The notes: generated from the sequence alone by a model not told the origin. A stretch of DNA of 64,000 bases from Neobacillus rhizophilus (GCF_018343535.1 NZ_JAGYPF010000005.1:682001-746000); one strand, 5' to 3'; shown: positions 1-8,531, counted from the first letter of the stretch. A program made the numbers and translations.

Positions 1-1
1 C

Positions 2-298
2 CAGCTTGGATGGAGAATTTCCCTGCAGGGGAGAAAGCTTTATTGTTTACCAAGTGCGATTAGAAAAGGTGCGGCCCTGGAATTTATTTGCCACCGAGAA
101 CAGAAGAAAGCGATTGCAGGAGCAGGCGACTCCATCCTTGATTTGGATTTCCTTGATATCTGCCAGCACCGCCTTGTTCCAGGGCATGGTGAACTGGCGA
201 AAATGTCCGATACCAAGGGTCTTACCTTTACAAATCAAACAGGGGTTCAAGCCGGTGAGGAAATTTTGCAGATATTTTTAAAACTACTTAAAGGTTAG
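2..298 (+). CDS. HAD-family phosphatase, C-terminal part (5' end outside window)
   Basis: The reading frame is open from the window edge to a TAG at 296-298, giving 98 residues. It shows the end of a HAD hydrolase of the Cof/sucrose-phosphatase type: the motif III lysine in IRKGAALEF (about residue 24) and motif IV GAGDSILD, with the aspartates that bind Mg. HAD phosphatases are common partners of TerD/TelA/YceG genes in tellurite-resistance-type modules, and such genes follow here, so this is probably the upstream member of that cluster. The substrate cannot be inferred. The gene is separated from yceG by a convergent small gene, so it is not in the same transcript. Confidence 0.7.
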   Translation, partial: QLGWRISLQGRKLYCLPSAIRKGAALEFICHREQKKAIAGAGDSILDLDFLDICQHRLVPGHGELAKMSDTKGLTFTNQTGVQAGEEILQIFLKLLKG

Positions 299-543
299 TT
301 TTTATCCCCATCCGAAAGCCTGCTGATTATGAAATAAACACTGGAAAATAATCCGTAGGATCCAGCCAAGAACAAAATGGAGATGACAAGGGATTGGAAC
401 ACCGGTCCTAGGAGGAGCGTAAAAATTAAACTGAATACAAATAAATCAAGATATATAAAAAGGTCTGAGGCCATGACCTCCATTACAGTTTCCAGTTCCT
501 CCTGCAGCATGTTTATATGCGGCCGTTTAAATAAAGATCTCAT
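295..543 (-). CDS. small two-helix membrane protein
   Basis: 82 residues starting at MRSLFKRPH. The start was chosen because an AGGTGA box lies 5 nt upstream; the frame is open further 5' but without a ribosome site. The N-terminus is basic and hydrophilic, followed by two hydrophobic stretches (about residues 28-50 and 53-72) with a short turn, and a charged tail ending DGDKN. No family was recognised. It converges on the HAD gene, overlapping its last 4 nt, and diverges from the sigma-W promoter of the yce cluster. Confidence 0.6.
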   Translation of the reverse strand: MRSLFKRPHINMLQEELETVMEVMASDLFIYLDLFVFSLIFTLLLGPVFQSLVISILFLAGSYGLFSSVYFIISRLSDGDKN

Positions 544-624
544 GAAGTCACCTACTTTAGTGTGAGTATTCAAATATATGTAGGGACAAGGATAAAGGTG
601 AAAACGCAAGATTTGGTCCAATTA

Positions 625-650
625 TGAAACATTTATTGACTTCATTCGTA
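625..650 (+). promoter_or_regulatory. sigma-W-type ECF promoter for the yceG operon
   Basis: TGAAAC (625-630), 16 nt, then CGTA (647-650) exactly matches the sigma-W/ECF consensus TGAAAC-N16-CGTA. It would start transcription near 657, about 100 nt before yceG. The B. subtilis yce operon is a known member of the ECF (SigW/SigM/SigX) envelope-stress regulon, so motif and gene content agree. Confidence 0.75.
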
Positions 651-759
651 TAAACAAATGAACCATTTTGCTAACTGTGTTATGATGATAATGATGAGGG
701 AATCTTACATAATTTGCTAACGAAGAATAAAAGCTTTTGCTTCAAAGGAAGGGACTACG

Positions 760-2397
760 ATGCATCCACCTTTAAATCATTTAAATCCCCGGCCTTTAGC
801 CCTTTCATATGAAAATTGGTTCGGCATGCTCCAAAAGATTCTGCCCGAGCGGCCCAATTTTTCAATCGGGAATGGGACCATTCAAATCGGCCAAGTTGTC
901 GGGATTTTCCTTGGAATACCATTTGACACAGATGAATATTATAATCAGCTTTTCGAATACGTCCATACGCCAGATTTAAATCTACACTTATTAAGTGACG
1001 ATTCTCTCGATAAATCCATTAACAATGCCCACTTCCAATCCATCCAAAAGGTGATTAACATTAATCAGGAACAAAAGCTGTCGATTAACCGTTTCACCGC
1101 TTTTTTGGAGGGGGAACAGCTGTTATTAAAATCAAAAGACCCGGTCATTCATCGGAAATTGCGGGAAGCAATGATTTCCACCCTTGAATTATTTGACTCC
1201 CTTGAAAGGGAAGGAATCAAAAATCCGGACCTGAGGCGTGTTCTCGTTGATATCGTAAAATGGACCATCAATCATCTTCAGCCGGCACTCAAAGCAGCAG
1301 ACCCGCAAAGGGAAATGCCGAGGTTTTTATGGTATGGCGATTTCAAAAAGAGTCATCAGTATTTTCTATTTTATTTAATCCAGCTTGGCTGTGACATTAT
1401 CTTTTTCCATCCGGAAGGCAAGAATGCTTTAGAAGGGCTGCTTAAGGAGTCCGTTTTTACTCATCAATTTGAGCAAAACCTTCCGGCCGAGCCCTTTCCT
1501 ACTGAAAAGCGGACCCGTAAAGCAACCGTTGCTTACCGGGCCTCCAAAGAAATTGAAAACATTCTTAATCAGGAAGGGTCAGGTCTTTACAAGCCTTGGC
1601 AGCTAAGGGACTATACACCTTCTTCAATCACGCTTCGCACTACTTATGATGAGCTATTTATTCTCAGTAAAGAAGCGGCGATGATTCGCCCTGATTTTGA
1701 AGTCAGGGATGGAAAAGTTCAGATTCCGTCACTCTTTGCCAAAATACAAGGTGTCAGCAAAAACAGAAAAGAATATTGGGACCGCCTTCATTCGTTAAGT
1801 CAATTGGAAAATACGCTGCTTATCCGCAGGCTCCCAATGACCATCCCTAGCTCCAGTGATTTTCGGTTCCATTATCGAAACGCGCTCGGCAATGATGGTC
1901 AGGTCGTTCCGGAAAAAATGATGCAGGCTCACTACTGGCCTTATTCCTTTTTGCCGGCAGGGCTGCAAAAAGGAATTGCGGCAGCGGTTAGAAAATTGTG
2001 CGAAAAGCCGGATCTAAAGCCTTTGGCAATGGAAGGCATCGAGGAAGTGAAAGTATTTCTCTTCACCCAGGCGATGTTTATGCCCAAGAACATTATTCAG
2101 CTAATCGAGAAATTTGATTACTCGCAGGAGGTCCCAAAATTAATCATTTTTAATAATGAAACAACAGGGATGCTGTCGCGTTCCGATGCGGTTTTGCTGC
2201 TGCTCTTGAATCAATTTGGGATTGATATCATCCTTTACAATCCAACTGGACATAATGACATTGAAAATTACCTTGATTCGATAAATTTCGATATCCACTG
2301 GCTTGATGATATGGAATTTGACTTGGAATATAAAGAACCGTCTTTATTTAAAAAAGGCCTTTTTCATGGTATTTTAAAAAATTTAAGGGGAGATTAA
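760..2397 (+). CDS. yceG: YceG family protein (Ter-associated biosynthetic-module component)
   Basis: 545 residues, soluble, about the length of B. subtilis YceG. The protein looks duplicated: two halves each carry a hydrophobic strand followed by a GxDIIxxxPxGxN segment, GCDIIFFHPEGKN near residue 211 and GIDIILYNPTGHN near residue 487. This resembles the nucleotide- or sugar-binding half repeats proposed for this family, often described as part of a putative biosynthetic module beside TerD and TelA. The biochemical role is unknown. A GGAAGGGA box precedes the ATG. The stop lies 3 nt before the next start, so it forms one transcript with telA and the terD genes. Confidence 0.8.
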   Translation: MHPPLNHLNPRPLALSYENWFGMLQKILPERPNFSIGNGTIQIGQVVGIFLGIPFDTDEYYNQLFEYVHTPDLNLHLLSDDSLDKSINNAHFQSIQKVININQEQKLSINRFTAFLEGEQLLLKSKDPVIHRKLREAMISTLELFDSLEREGIKNPDLRRVLVDIVKWTINHLQPALKAADPQREMPRFLWYGDFKKSHQYFLFYLIQLGCDIIFFHPEGKNALEGLLKESVFTHQFEQNLPAEPFPTEKRTRKATVAYRASKEIENILNQEGSGLYKPWQLRDYTPSSITLRTTYDELFILSKEAAMIRPDFEVRDGKVQIPSLFAKIQGVSKNRKEYWDRLHSLSQLENTLLIRRLPMTIPSSSDFRFHYRNALGNDGQVVPEKMMQAHYWPYSFLPAGLQKGIAAAVRKLCEKPDLKPLAMEGIEEVKVFLFTQAMFMPKNIIQLIEKFDYSQEVPKLIIFNNETTGMLSRSDAVLLLLLNQFGIDIILYNPTGHNDIENYLDSINFDIHWLDDMEFDLEYKEPSLFKKGLFHGILKNLRGD

Positions 2398-2400
2398 AGC

Positions 2401-3507
2401 ATGAATTTAACACCAAATCCATCCAGTGATTTAACCCCTCAGCCTGCTGAGGAAATGCTGACGGAAAAAAAGGTCTCAGACATTAAGCTTGCCCTCCGCA
2501 AGGAACCGGAAATCCAAAACCTTGCTCGTTCGATTGATGAGCGTGACCAAATTCAGGTACTTGAATTTGGAAAAGAACCCGCCGTGCAAATTTCCAGGTT
2601 TTCTGACCAAATTTTAAGCAACATGCGGACAACTAAAGTTGAGGATTCCGGCGAACTGTTAAAACAGCTTGGACGCATTATGGATAAATTCGATCCGAAG
2701 GATTTTCAAAAGTCCTCCGGCGGCTTATTCTCTAAGCTTTTTAAAAAGGGCGAAAAAATGGTCGAAAAGCTGTTTGGCAAATATCAGACGATGGGCTCGG
2801 AAATTGACAAGGTGTATGTGGAAATATCCAAGTACCGTTCGGAAATGGTCGATTCCACCAACATGCTTGAATCCATGTACGAGCAAAACTACCAATATTA
2901 TTTGACGCTTGAGAAATATGTGGTTGCCGGTGAATTAAAGGTGGAGGATTTGAAAAATAATCAGCTGCCACAGCTCGAGGCCCGTGCTGCTTCCGGTGAT
3001 CAGCTCGCTTCCATGCAGCTGGATTCAATGAGAAATGCCATCGAATTATTGGAGCAGCGGATTTACGATTTGGAAATGGCGAAAATGGTTGCCCTGCAAA
3101 CGGCGCCGCAAATCCGTATGCTCCAACGTGGGAATACGAAATTGATTGGAAAAATCAATTCTGCTTTTGTAACCACCATTCCGATTTTTAAAAATGGCTT
3201 AATCCAGGCAGTGGCCGCCAAAAGGCAAAAGCTAGTTGCTGATTCGATGAGCGAGCTTGATCGACGTACCAATGAGATGCTGCTTAGAAACGCCCAGAAT
3301 ATTTCGCAGCAAAGTGCCGATATTGCAAGACTTGCAGGCGGCCCAAGCATTAAAATCGAAACGATTGAAGAATCTTGGAATATCATTCTCAAAGGACTGC
3401 AGGAAACAAAGGCTATTGAAGAGGAAAATAAACGTTTGCGCCAGGAAGGCACAAGACGATTGGAGCAGCTGCAGGATAATTTTAAGAAAATAAAACAGCA
3501 ATACTAA
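2401..3507 (+). CDS. yceH: toxic anion resistance protein, TelA/YceH family
   Basis: 368 residues, mostly charged alpha-helix with long coiled-coil-like segments. The family fold (TelA/KlaA) is recognisable from the central YxxEMVDSTNMLESMYEQN region and the C-terminal QQSADIARLAGGPSI block, followed by a basic coiled-coil tail. There is no signal peptide or membrane span, so the protein is cytosolic. The family is linked to tellurite, nisin and cell-envelope stress tolerance, but its molecular function is unknown. It is translated from a good RBS (GGGGAG) overlapping the end of yceG and is followed 21 nt later by the first terD. Confidence 0.85.
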   Translation: MNLTPNPSSDLTPQPAEEMLTEKKVSDIKLALRKEPEIQNLARSIDERDQIQVLEFGKEPAVQISRFSDQILSNMRTTKVEDSGELLKQLGRIMDKFDPKDFQKSSGGLFSKLFKKGEKMVEKLFGKYQTMGSEIDKVYVEISKYRSEMVDSTNMLESMYEQNYQYYLTLEKYVVAGELKVEDLKNNQLPQLEARAASGDQLASMQLDSMRNAIELLEQRIYDLEMAKMVALQTAPQIRMLQRGNTKLIGKINSAFVTTIPIFKNGLIQAVAAKRQKLVADSMSELDRRTNEMLLRNAQNISQQSADIARLAGGPSIKIETIEESWNIILKGLQETKAIEEENKRLRQEGTRRLEQLQDNFKKIKQQY

Positions 3508-3528
3508 AATTTTGATGAGGTGAAAGAC

Positions 3529-4143
3529 ATGGCAATTAATTTACAAAAAGGACAAAGAGTTGACTTAACAAAAGGCAACCCTGGTTTGACTAGAATTTTG
3601 GTTGGCTTGGGCTGGGATCCAGTTCAAAGCAGCGGCGGAGGAGGCGGCTTCTTCGGTTCTTTGTTTGGGGGCGGGGGTGCACCGAATGTTGATTGTGACG
3701 CTTCCGTTATCATGCTAGGTGCAAATGATCGCCTGCAAAATAACAAAGATGTTATTTATTTTGGAAATTTAAAGAGTGCAGACGGGTCCGTCCAACATTC
3801 CGGCGACAATTTGACCGGCGATGGAGACGGCGACGACGAGCAAATCATGATTGATTTAAGCAGAGTGCCGTCCAATATCGAGAAGCTTGTTTTCGTGGTA
3901 AATATTTATGATTGTGTGAAGCGGAAGCAGCACTTTGGGATGATTCGCAATGCCTTTATTAGAGTGGTGAATCCAGGCAATCAGCAAGAATTAATTCATT
4001 ATAATTTGACTGATGACTACAGCGGCAGAACTTGCCTCGTTACAGGTGAAATCTACCGTCATGGAAACGAGTGGAAATTTGCCGCCATCGGCAACGCCAC
4101 CAACGCTGCTTCTTTAAGTGAAGTTGTTCGTTCCTATAGCTAA
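3529..4143 (+). CDS. TerD-family calcium-binding stress protein, glycine-rich variant
   Basis: 204 residues from the ATG at 3529, which a GAGGTGA box precedes by 4-5 nt; an upstream in-frame GTG at 3520 lies inside the RBS. It starts MAINLQKGQRVDLTK as TerD proteins do and has the acidic Ca-binding motifs VDCDAS and GDGDGDDEQ. It carries an unusual glycine-rich insertion (about residues 38-54) between the first strands, absent from the next paralogue. Close to B. subtilis YceC/YceE. TerD proteins bind Ca2+ and act in the Ter stress module; the exact role is unknown. Confidence 0.85.
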   Translation: MAINLQKGQRVDLTKGNPGLTRILVGLGWDPVQSSGGGGGFFGSLFGGGGAPNVDCDASVIMLGANDRLQNNKDVIYFGNLKSADGSVQHSGDNLTGDGDGDDEQIMIDLSRVPSNIEKLVFVVNIYDCVKRKQHFGMIRNAFIRVVNPGNQQELIHYNLTDDYSGRTCLVTGEIYRHGNEWKFAAIGNATNAASLSEVVRSYS

Positions 4144-4174
4144 TTTATTTTTATTTGGTTGATGAGGTGATAAT

Positions 4175-4753
4175 ATGGGAATTAATTTGGCAAAAGGTCA
4201 AAGAATCGATTTAACGAAAACGAATCCTGGTTTAACGAAGGCTATTGTCGGCCTCGGCTGGGACACGAACCGCTACTCTGGCGGCCATGATTTTGACTTG
4301 GATGCATCGGCATTCTTAACGGATGCAAATAGCCGGGTCACAAATGATATGGATTTTGTCTTTTATAATAATTTAACCGATCCTTCAGGGGCAGTTGAGC
4401 ACACAGGCGACAACCGAACCGGTGAAGGCGATGGCGATGATGAGCAAATTAAGATTGATTTCAGCAAGGTACCTGCCCACGTCCATCGCATTGCGATTAC
4501 TGTAACGATTCATGATGCTGAAGTGCGAAATCAAAATTTTGGTCAAGTAACCAACGCCTTTGCCCGTGTTGTCGATGAAGATACAGGCCGTGAAATCCTA
4601 AGATTCGATCTTGGTGAAGACTTTTCCGTTGAAACCGCAGTCGTCATCTGCGAGCTGTATCGCCATAATGGCGATTGGAAATTCAATGCCGTAGGCAGCG
4701 GCTTTGCAGGCGGACTCGCTTCACTTTGCCGTAATTTCGGGCTGCAGGTATAG
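4175..4753 (+). CDS. TerD-family calcium-binding stress protein
   Basis: 192 residues, canonical length for TerD/YceD. Typical motifs are LTKTNPGL, FDLDASAFL, the acidic Ca-binding stretch GEGDGDDEQI and the ELYRHNGDWKF end block. It is paralogous to the gene 31 nt upstream but lacks that protein's glycine-rich loop. Last gene of the sigma-W-driven cluster, closed by a strong terminator. No TerC/YceF membrane protein is present, although B. subtilis carries one in the equivalent operon. Confidence 0.9.
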   Translation: MGINLAKGQRIDLTKTNPGLTKAIVGLGWDTNRYSGGHDFDLDASAFLTDANSRVTNDMDFVFYNNLTDPSGAVEHTGDNRTGEGDGDDEQIKIDFSKVPAHVHRIAITVTIHDAEVRNQNFGQVTNAFARVVDEDTGREILRFDLGEDFSVETAVVICELYRHNGDWKFNAVGSGFAGGLASLCRNFGLQV

Positions 4754-4763
4754 TATGAAAGGA

Positions 4764-4797
4764 AGCCGCCAGGGAATGTCCTGGCGGCTATTTTTTT
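4764..4797 (+). terminator. terminator of the yce/ter cluster
   Basis: An 11-bp stem AGCCGCCAGGA/TCCTGGCGGCT with a 4-nt loop is followed directly by a T-rich tract. It begins 11 nt after the TerD stop. Confidence 0.9.
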
Positions 4798-4876
4798 CCT
4801 TCTTGAAATGTACAAATTTTTAAACCTATTTCCATGCTATAATCTTATTAAAATACTTGCTAGATGAGGGATGAAC

Positions 4877-5575
4877 ATGCGTAAATGGGTTATGTTTTTT
4901 TTGATTGTCACCTTGTCCCTAGTTTCTGTAACGACATCAAAAGCATCGATTAATGGCATGCGGATCAGTGATTTTCCAAAAAACTCTCAGCTCTATGAAT
5001 CTATTAAAATATCTCCTAATAATGTTAACCAAATTATTATTTTACCGCCGCAGCCTTTTGACGAAAAAGAGGCTGCTAAAATAATAAACCGGGTGAGCTT
5101 ATTACCTAAACCCTTATTAAATAAAATATATCAAAATGATATTACCTTAAAACTTTTTACCGGAAAGCTTACCGATAATCCAACTGCAAGACAGTTGAAA
5201 GGGAAAATCCCACGGGGCTATCCGGCGAATACCACTTGGGATGATGTACCTGGCAGCGGCGGCGGGAAGGTCGTTTTAGTCAAAATAGGTGCCAGCGATA
5301 AAGGCATAGGACATGGCTCCATCAACCTGGAATTGCACGAAATGGCACACTCCATTGACCATATCGTTCTAAATAATGTAAGCCAAACAAAGGAATTTAA
5401 AACACTAATGGAAAACGAGCACGAGAAATTGTTCCCGGGCAAAAGCTATTTTGAATACCCAGAAGAATATTTTGCTGAAGCCTTTGCAATGTATTTTTAC
5501 AATTCAGAATCAAAAGCAAAATTAAAACAAAAAGCACCCAAAACTTATAAATTTTACGAAAACCTTGCTTATTGA
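4877..5575 (+). CDS. secreted zinc metallopeptidase, anthrax lethal factor/PPEP-like
   Basis: 232 residues. The ATG at 4877 is preferred over the ATG at 4871, which abuts the GAGGG ribosome site. The N-terminus is a signal peptide (basic MRKW, hydrophobic core, likely cleavage after about residue 24). The C-terminal half has the zinc motif HEMAH near residue 154 and, about 45 residues on, EEYFAEAFAMYF with the third ligand, as in the ATLF domain shared by lethal factor and Pro-Pro endopeptidases. PPEPs trim surface adhesins at proline-proline bonds; whether this one does is unknown. An extended -10 (TGC-TATAAT, 4835-4843) precedes it. Probably monocistronic. Confidence 0.8.
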   Translation: MRKWVMFFLIVTLSLVSVTTSKASINGMRISDFPKNSQLYESIKISPNNVNQIIILPPQPFDEKEAAKIINRVSLLPKPLLNKIYQNDITLKLFTGKLTDNPTARQLKGKIPRGYPANTTWDDVPGSGGGKVVLVKIGASDKGIGHGSINLELHEMAHSIDHIVLNNVSQTKEFKTLMENEHEKLFPGKSYFEYPEEYFAEAFAMYFYNSESKAKLKQKAPKTYKFYENLAY

Positions 5576-5616
5576 TAAAATGTTAGAATATGAACAGCGA
5601 TTAAGGAGTGTCCAAT

Positions 5617-6411
5617 TTGAAACAATATTTAGACCTATGTAAGCACGTGCTGGAGACCGGAACCTTTAAAGGCGACCGTACTGGAACCGGAACCATCAGC
5701 ACATTCGGCTATCAAATGAGATTTAATTTAGAGGATGGCTTTCCTCTGATGACAACCAAAAAACTTCATTTGAAATCCATTATTTATGAGCTTTTATGGT
5801 TTTTAAACGGTGATACAAATGTTAAATACCTTCAGGACCAGGGAGTTAGAATTTGGAATGAGTGGGCCGATGAAAATGGCGAGCTCGGCCCGGTATACGG
5901 CCATCAATGGCGCTCCTGGACGGGTGCCGAAGGCCAAACGGTTGACCAAATCAGCGAGTTAATCGAGCAAATCAAAACGAATCCCAATTCCCGAAGATTG
6001 CTTGTCAATGCCTGGAACGTGGCGGAAATTGACAAAATGGCGCTGCCGCCTTGCCACTGCATGTTCCAATTTTATGTGGCGGATGGAAAATTGTCCTGCC
6101 AGCTTTATCAGCGCTCTGCAGACGTGTTCCTAGGCGTGCCATTTAATATTGCTTCCTATGCCATGCTGACAATGATGATTGCCCAGGTTTGCGGCTTAAA
6201 GCCGGGTGAGTTTGTCCATACTTTCGGGGATGTTCATATCTACCAAAACCATCTGGAACAAGTAAAACTGCAATTAGAAAGAGACCCGCGGCCATTGCCG
6301 CAATTAAAAATCAATCCTGACGTTAAGGACATTTTTTCTTACCAATATGAGGACTTTACGTTAGAAAACTATGACCCGCATCCGCATATCAAAGGAGTCG
6401 TTAGCGTATGA
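5617..6411 (+). CDS. thyA: thymidylate synthase
   Basis: 264 residues from a TTG start, placed 8 nt after AAGGAG and giving the family N-terminus MKQYLDL; the upstream GTG at 5608 overlaps the RBS. Makes dTMP from dUMP with methylene-tetrahydrofolate. Active-site PPCHC (Cys about 146), the dUMP-binding QRSADVFLGVPFNIASY and the C-terminal IKGVVSV are all present. It is the E. coli ThyA-like type (B. subtilis ThyB). The stop overlaps the start of the dihydrofolate reductase gene (ATGA), coupling dTMP synthesis to regeneration of its folate cofactor. Confidence 0.97.
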   Translation: MKQYLDLCKHVLETGTFKGDRTGTGTISTFGYQMRFNLEDGFPLMTTKKLHLKSIIYELLWFLNGDTNVKYLQDQGVRIWNEWADENGELGPVYGHQWRSWTGAEGQTVDQISELIEQIKTNPNSRRLLVNAWNVAEIDKMALPPCHCMFQFYVADGKLSCQLYQRSADVFLGVPFNIASYAMLTMMIAQVCGLKPGEFVHTFGDVHIYQNHLEQVKLQLERDPRPLPQLKINPDVKDIFSYQYEDFTLENYDPHPHIKGVVSV

Positions 6412-6899
6412 TTTCCTTTATCGTCGCAATGGACAAAAACCGGGTCATCGGCAAAAATAATCAGCTGCCCTGGCACCTGCCGGAGGATTTAAAATTCTTC
6501 AAACGGGTAACTATGGGGCATCCGATTGCAATGGGGCGTAAGACACATGAATCAATCGGCCGCGTCCTTCCAGGAAGGGAGAACATCATTATAACCAGGC
6601 AAAAGGAATATCGATCTGAGGAATGTACCGTCTTTACCTCCGTTGATGAATTCGTAGGCTACAGCAGGGAGCAAAACGACGAAATTTTTGTCATCGGCGG
6701 GGCAGAAATTTTTAAAGAGACGTTTCCTTTTGCCAATCGTCTCTACATTACCTTTATTAACGAAGAATTTGCCGGGGACACGTTTTTTCCGGAATTTAAC
6801 CACAATGACTGGGTACTTGTTTCCTCCGAAAAAGGTATAAAGGACGAAAAAAATCCCTACGATTATGAATTTAGAATTTATGACCGAAGAGTGGTTTAA
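6408..6899 (+). CDS. dfrA: dihydrofolate reductase
   Basis: 163 residues, normal length. It reduces dihydrofolate with NADPH. Family signatures are MISFIVAMDKNRVIGKNNQLPWHLPEDLKFF up to the substrate-binding Asp in PEDL (abbreviated here: IGKNNQLPWHLPEDL), MGRKTHESIG and FVIGGAEIF. The ATG overlaps the thyA stop, so the two are translationally coupled. A terminator follows directly. Confidence 0.96.
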   Translation: MISFIVAMDKNRVIGKNNQLPWHLPEDLKFFKRVTMGHPIAMGRKTHESIGRVLPGRENIIITRQKEYRSEECTVFTSVDEFVGYSREQNDEIFVIGGAEIFKETFPFANRLYITFINEEFAGDTFFPEFNHNDWVLVSSEKGIKDEKNPYDYEFRIYDRRVV

Positions 6900-6905
6900 A
6901 AAACA

Positions 6906-6934
6906 AAAAAGCATCAGCTGCGCCTGATGCTTTT
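6906..6934. terminator. bidirectional terminator between dfrA and the opposite small gene
   Basis: Stem AGCATCAG/CTGATGCT with loop CTGCGC, flanked by A-rich sequence on the left and TTTT on the right, so it can serve both the rightward dfrA and the leftward gene ending at 6933. Confidence 0.8.
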
Positions 6935-7166
6935 AATATCCGTTTAATTCATACTCTGAAAGTTTTGCTAACATTCCCCGGAATTCGTGTGGATGGCAGA
7001 ATTCTTCCTCATGGAAATGTGCCTTAATCCAAGCAATTAATTCTTTTGGAGTGTTAAAATATTCACCGCTCCGATCACTTTTCCGAATGGTATACCTTCC
7101 ATTGTCATCGTCAATAGTTACCTCGACAGGAAGGGCTCCGTCAAAACTGAAAAGAGAAAATTCCAT
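6933..7166 (-). CDS. small acidic hypothetical protein
   Basis: 77 residues from the ATG at 7166; a GTG at 7175 is possible but sits almost on the AAGGAT box. Soluble, acidic and histidine-containing (HFHEEEFCHPHEFRG near residue 51). A similar short gene lies near thyA/dfrA in other Bacillus, and it could belong to the YpmP/DUF2535 group, but I cannot confirm this from sequence alone. Its 3' end shares the dfrA terminator. Confidence 0.6.
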   Translation of the reverse strand: MEFSLFSFDGALPVEVTIDDDNGRYTIRKSDRSGEYFNTPKELIAWIKAHFHEEEFCHPHEFRGMLAKLSEYELNGY

Positions 7167-7175
7167 CCCACTCAC

Positions 7176-7485
7176 ATCCTTTTTGAGAAGATAAATTTTC
7201 TAAAATATTTATTCTAATGTTCCAATTATATGCAAAAAACAATAAATTGTCAAAATATTTTAAAAATTAAATCTAAAAAAAGAACATTGACTTCAACTGT
7301 GGTTATTGTTAAATTTTTTATAGAGTTGATATGCCTAGAAAATATAATGCTAAAAATCACAGAAATGTAATTTTTATTGGATATTGTGAATTTACTATGA
7401 ATTATTGTAAATAATTATCTCAAAATGATTAAACAATACTATAATCATCTTAAGAAGTTACTTTAAATCAAAGGGGCTGTTAAAT
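7176..7485. other. AT-rich intergenic region with the tatA promoter
   Basis: About 310 nt of very AT-rich DNA with no open frame. A TAC-TATAAT -10 box (7440-7445) lies 40 nt before tatA; no convincing -35 box is visible 16-18 nt upstream of it. Nothing else is recognisable. Confidence 0.5.
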
Positions 7486-7680
7486 ATGTTTTCAAATATT
7501 GGAGTACCTGGCTTAATTCTAATTTTAGTTCTTGCACTCATTATTTTTGGACCGAAAAAGCTACCTGAAATTGGTCGTGCATTTGGGCAAACATTAAAAG
7601 AATTTAAGAAATCCACACGAGAGCTTACTGAAGATGTAATGGAAGACATTAAGGAAGAAAAGGAAAAATTGAGCAAATAA
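7486..7680 (+). CDS. tatA: twin-arginine translocase subunit TatA
   Basis: 64 residues. The layout is typical of TatA: a short extracytoplasmic N-terminus, one hydrophobic helix (GLILILVLALIIFGP), the FGPKKLPEIGR hinge, then an amphipathic helix and a charged cytoplasmic tail. TatA oligomers form the channel through which folded proteins with twin-arginine signals pass. An AAGGGG site precedes the ATG. Its partner tatC follows, but a terminator-like hairpin lies between them. Confidence 0.95.
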   Translation: MFSNIGVPGLILILVLALIIFGPKKLPEIGRAFGQTLKEFKKSTRELTEDVMEDIKEEKEKLSK

Positions 7681-7711
7681 GGTGTAAGATTTTGTGTCTT
7701 GCACCTTTTTC
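7681..7711 (+). terminator. terminator or attenuator between tatA and tatC
   Basis: GGTGTAAGA pairs with TCTTGCACC (one G-T pair) across a short T-rich loop, followed by TTTTT. It would make most transcripts end after tatA, giving excess TatA over TatC. Confidence 0.65.
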
Positions 7712-7789
7712 TTCTCAGTTTTAAAACTATTTTAACGAGAGAAAACTGGTTAATTAAGAACTACCATTGAAAATTGGCAGGGGAAACAC

Positions 7790-8524
7790 ATGGAAGATAA
7801 AGAACTACAGTTAGTCGATCATTTAGAAGAATTACGAAAACGGATTATCATTTCAGCACTAGCTTTTGTGGTCTTTTTTATTATCGGCTTTATTTACGTG
7901 GAAGATATTTATAAATGGTTTGTTGGCAGCACAAAGCTCCTGGTACTCGGACCAAGTGATATTATGTGGATTTATTTTATGCTCGCCGGAGTAGTAGCGA
8001 TTGCAGGGACCATTCCGGTTTTGGCGCTGCAAATATGGCTGTTTGTCAAGCCTGCGTTGAAACCGATTGAAAGAAAAATTACGTTGTCATATGTTCCGGC
8101 TTTGTTTATTTTATTTGTTGCCGGTCTTGCTTTTGGATACTTTGCTATCTTTCCTATGGTTCTTCAGTTTTTAGTCAATATCGGTCAGGAAATGTTTGTT
8201 ACCAATTTTACTGCTGATCGTTATTTCAGCTTTATTTTGAATATGACTTTGCCGTTCGGAGTGCTTTTTGAACTGCCGGTCGTGGTCATGTTTTTAACCT
8301 CGCTTGGTATTATTAATCCTTTTGTGCTGGCAAAGGTCCGCAAATATGCTTATTTTGTATTAATCATTATTGCGGTTGTCATCACACCACCGGATTTTAT
8401 GTCTGATTTCGTCGTCACATTGCCGCTGTTACTTCTGTATGAAGTCAGCATTAATTTATCAAAATTTGTATATCGCAAAAAGCTAAAGAAAGAACAGCAA
8501 GAAGAATTGGTGGAAGTGAATTAA
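7790..8524 (+). CDS. tatC: twin-arginine translocase subunit TatC
   Basis: 244 residues with six hydrophobic spans. The conserved N-terminal block LVDHLEELRKRIIIS binds twin-arginine signals, and the family segments FxNxTLPFGVLFELPVV and ITPPDFMSD are visible. TatC is the signal-peptide receptor of the Tat system. RBS AGGGGAAA precedes the ATG. It lies 109 nt after tatA. Confidence 0.96.
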   Translation: MEDKELQLVDHLEELRKRIIISALAFVVFFIIGFIYVEDIYKWFVGSTKLLVLGPSDIMWIYFMLAGVVAIAGTIPVLALQIWLFVKPALKPIERKITLSYVPALFILFVAGLAFGYFAIFPMVLQFLVNIGQEMFVTNFTADRYFSFILNMTLPFGVLFELPVVVMFLTSLGIINPFVLAKVRKYAYFVLIIIAVVITPPDFMSDFVVTLPLLLLYEVSINLSKFVYRKKLKKEQQEELVEVN

Positions 8525-8531
8525 TCAAGAA

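Noticed and set aside
6..281. 91-codon open frame at the left edge
   Set aside because: The frame one base away carries HAD motifs (KGAAL, GAGDSILD) up to a stop at 298; the 91-codon frame is its shadow.
7321..7485. Full sigma-A promoter for tatA
   Set aside because: A TATAAT is present, but no -35 box occurs at 16-18 nt, so only the -10 is reported.
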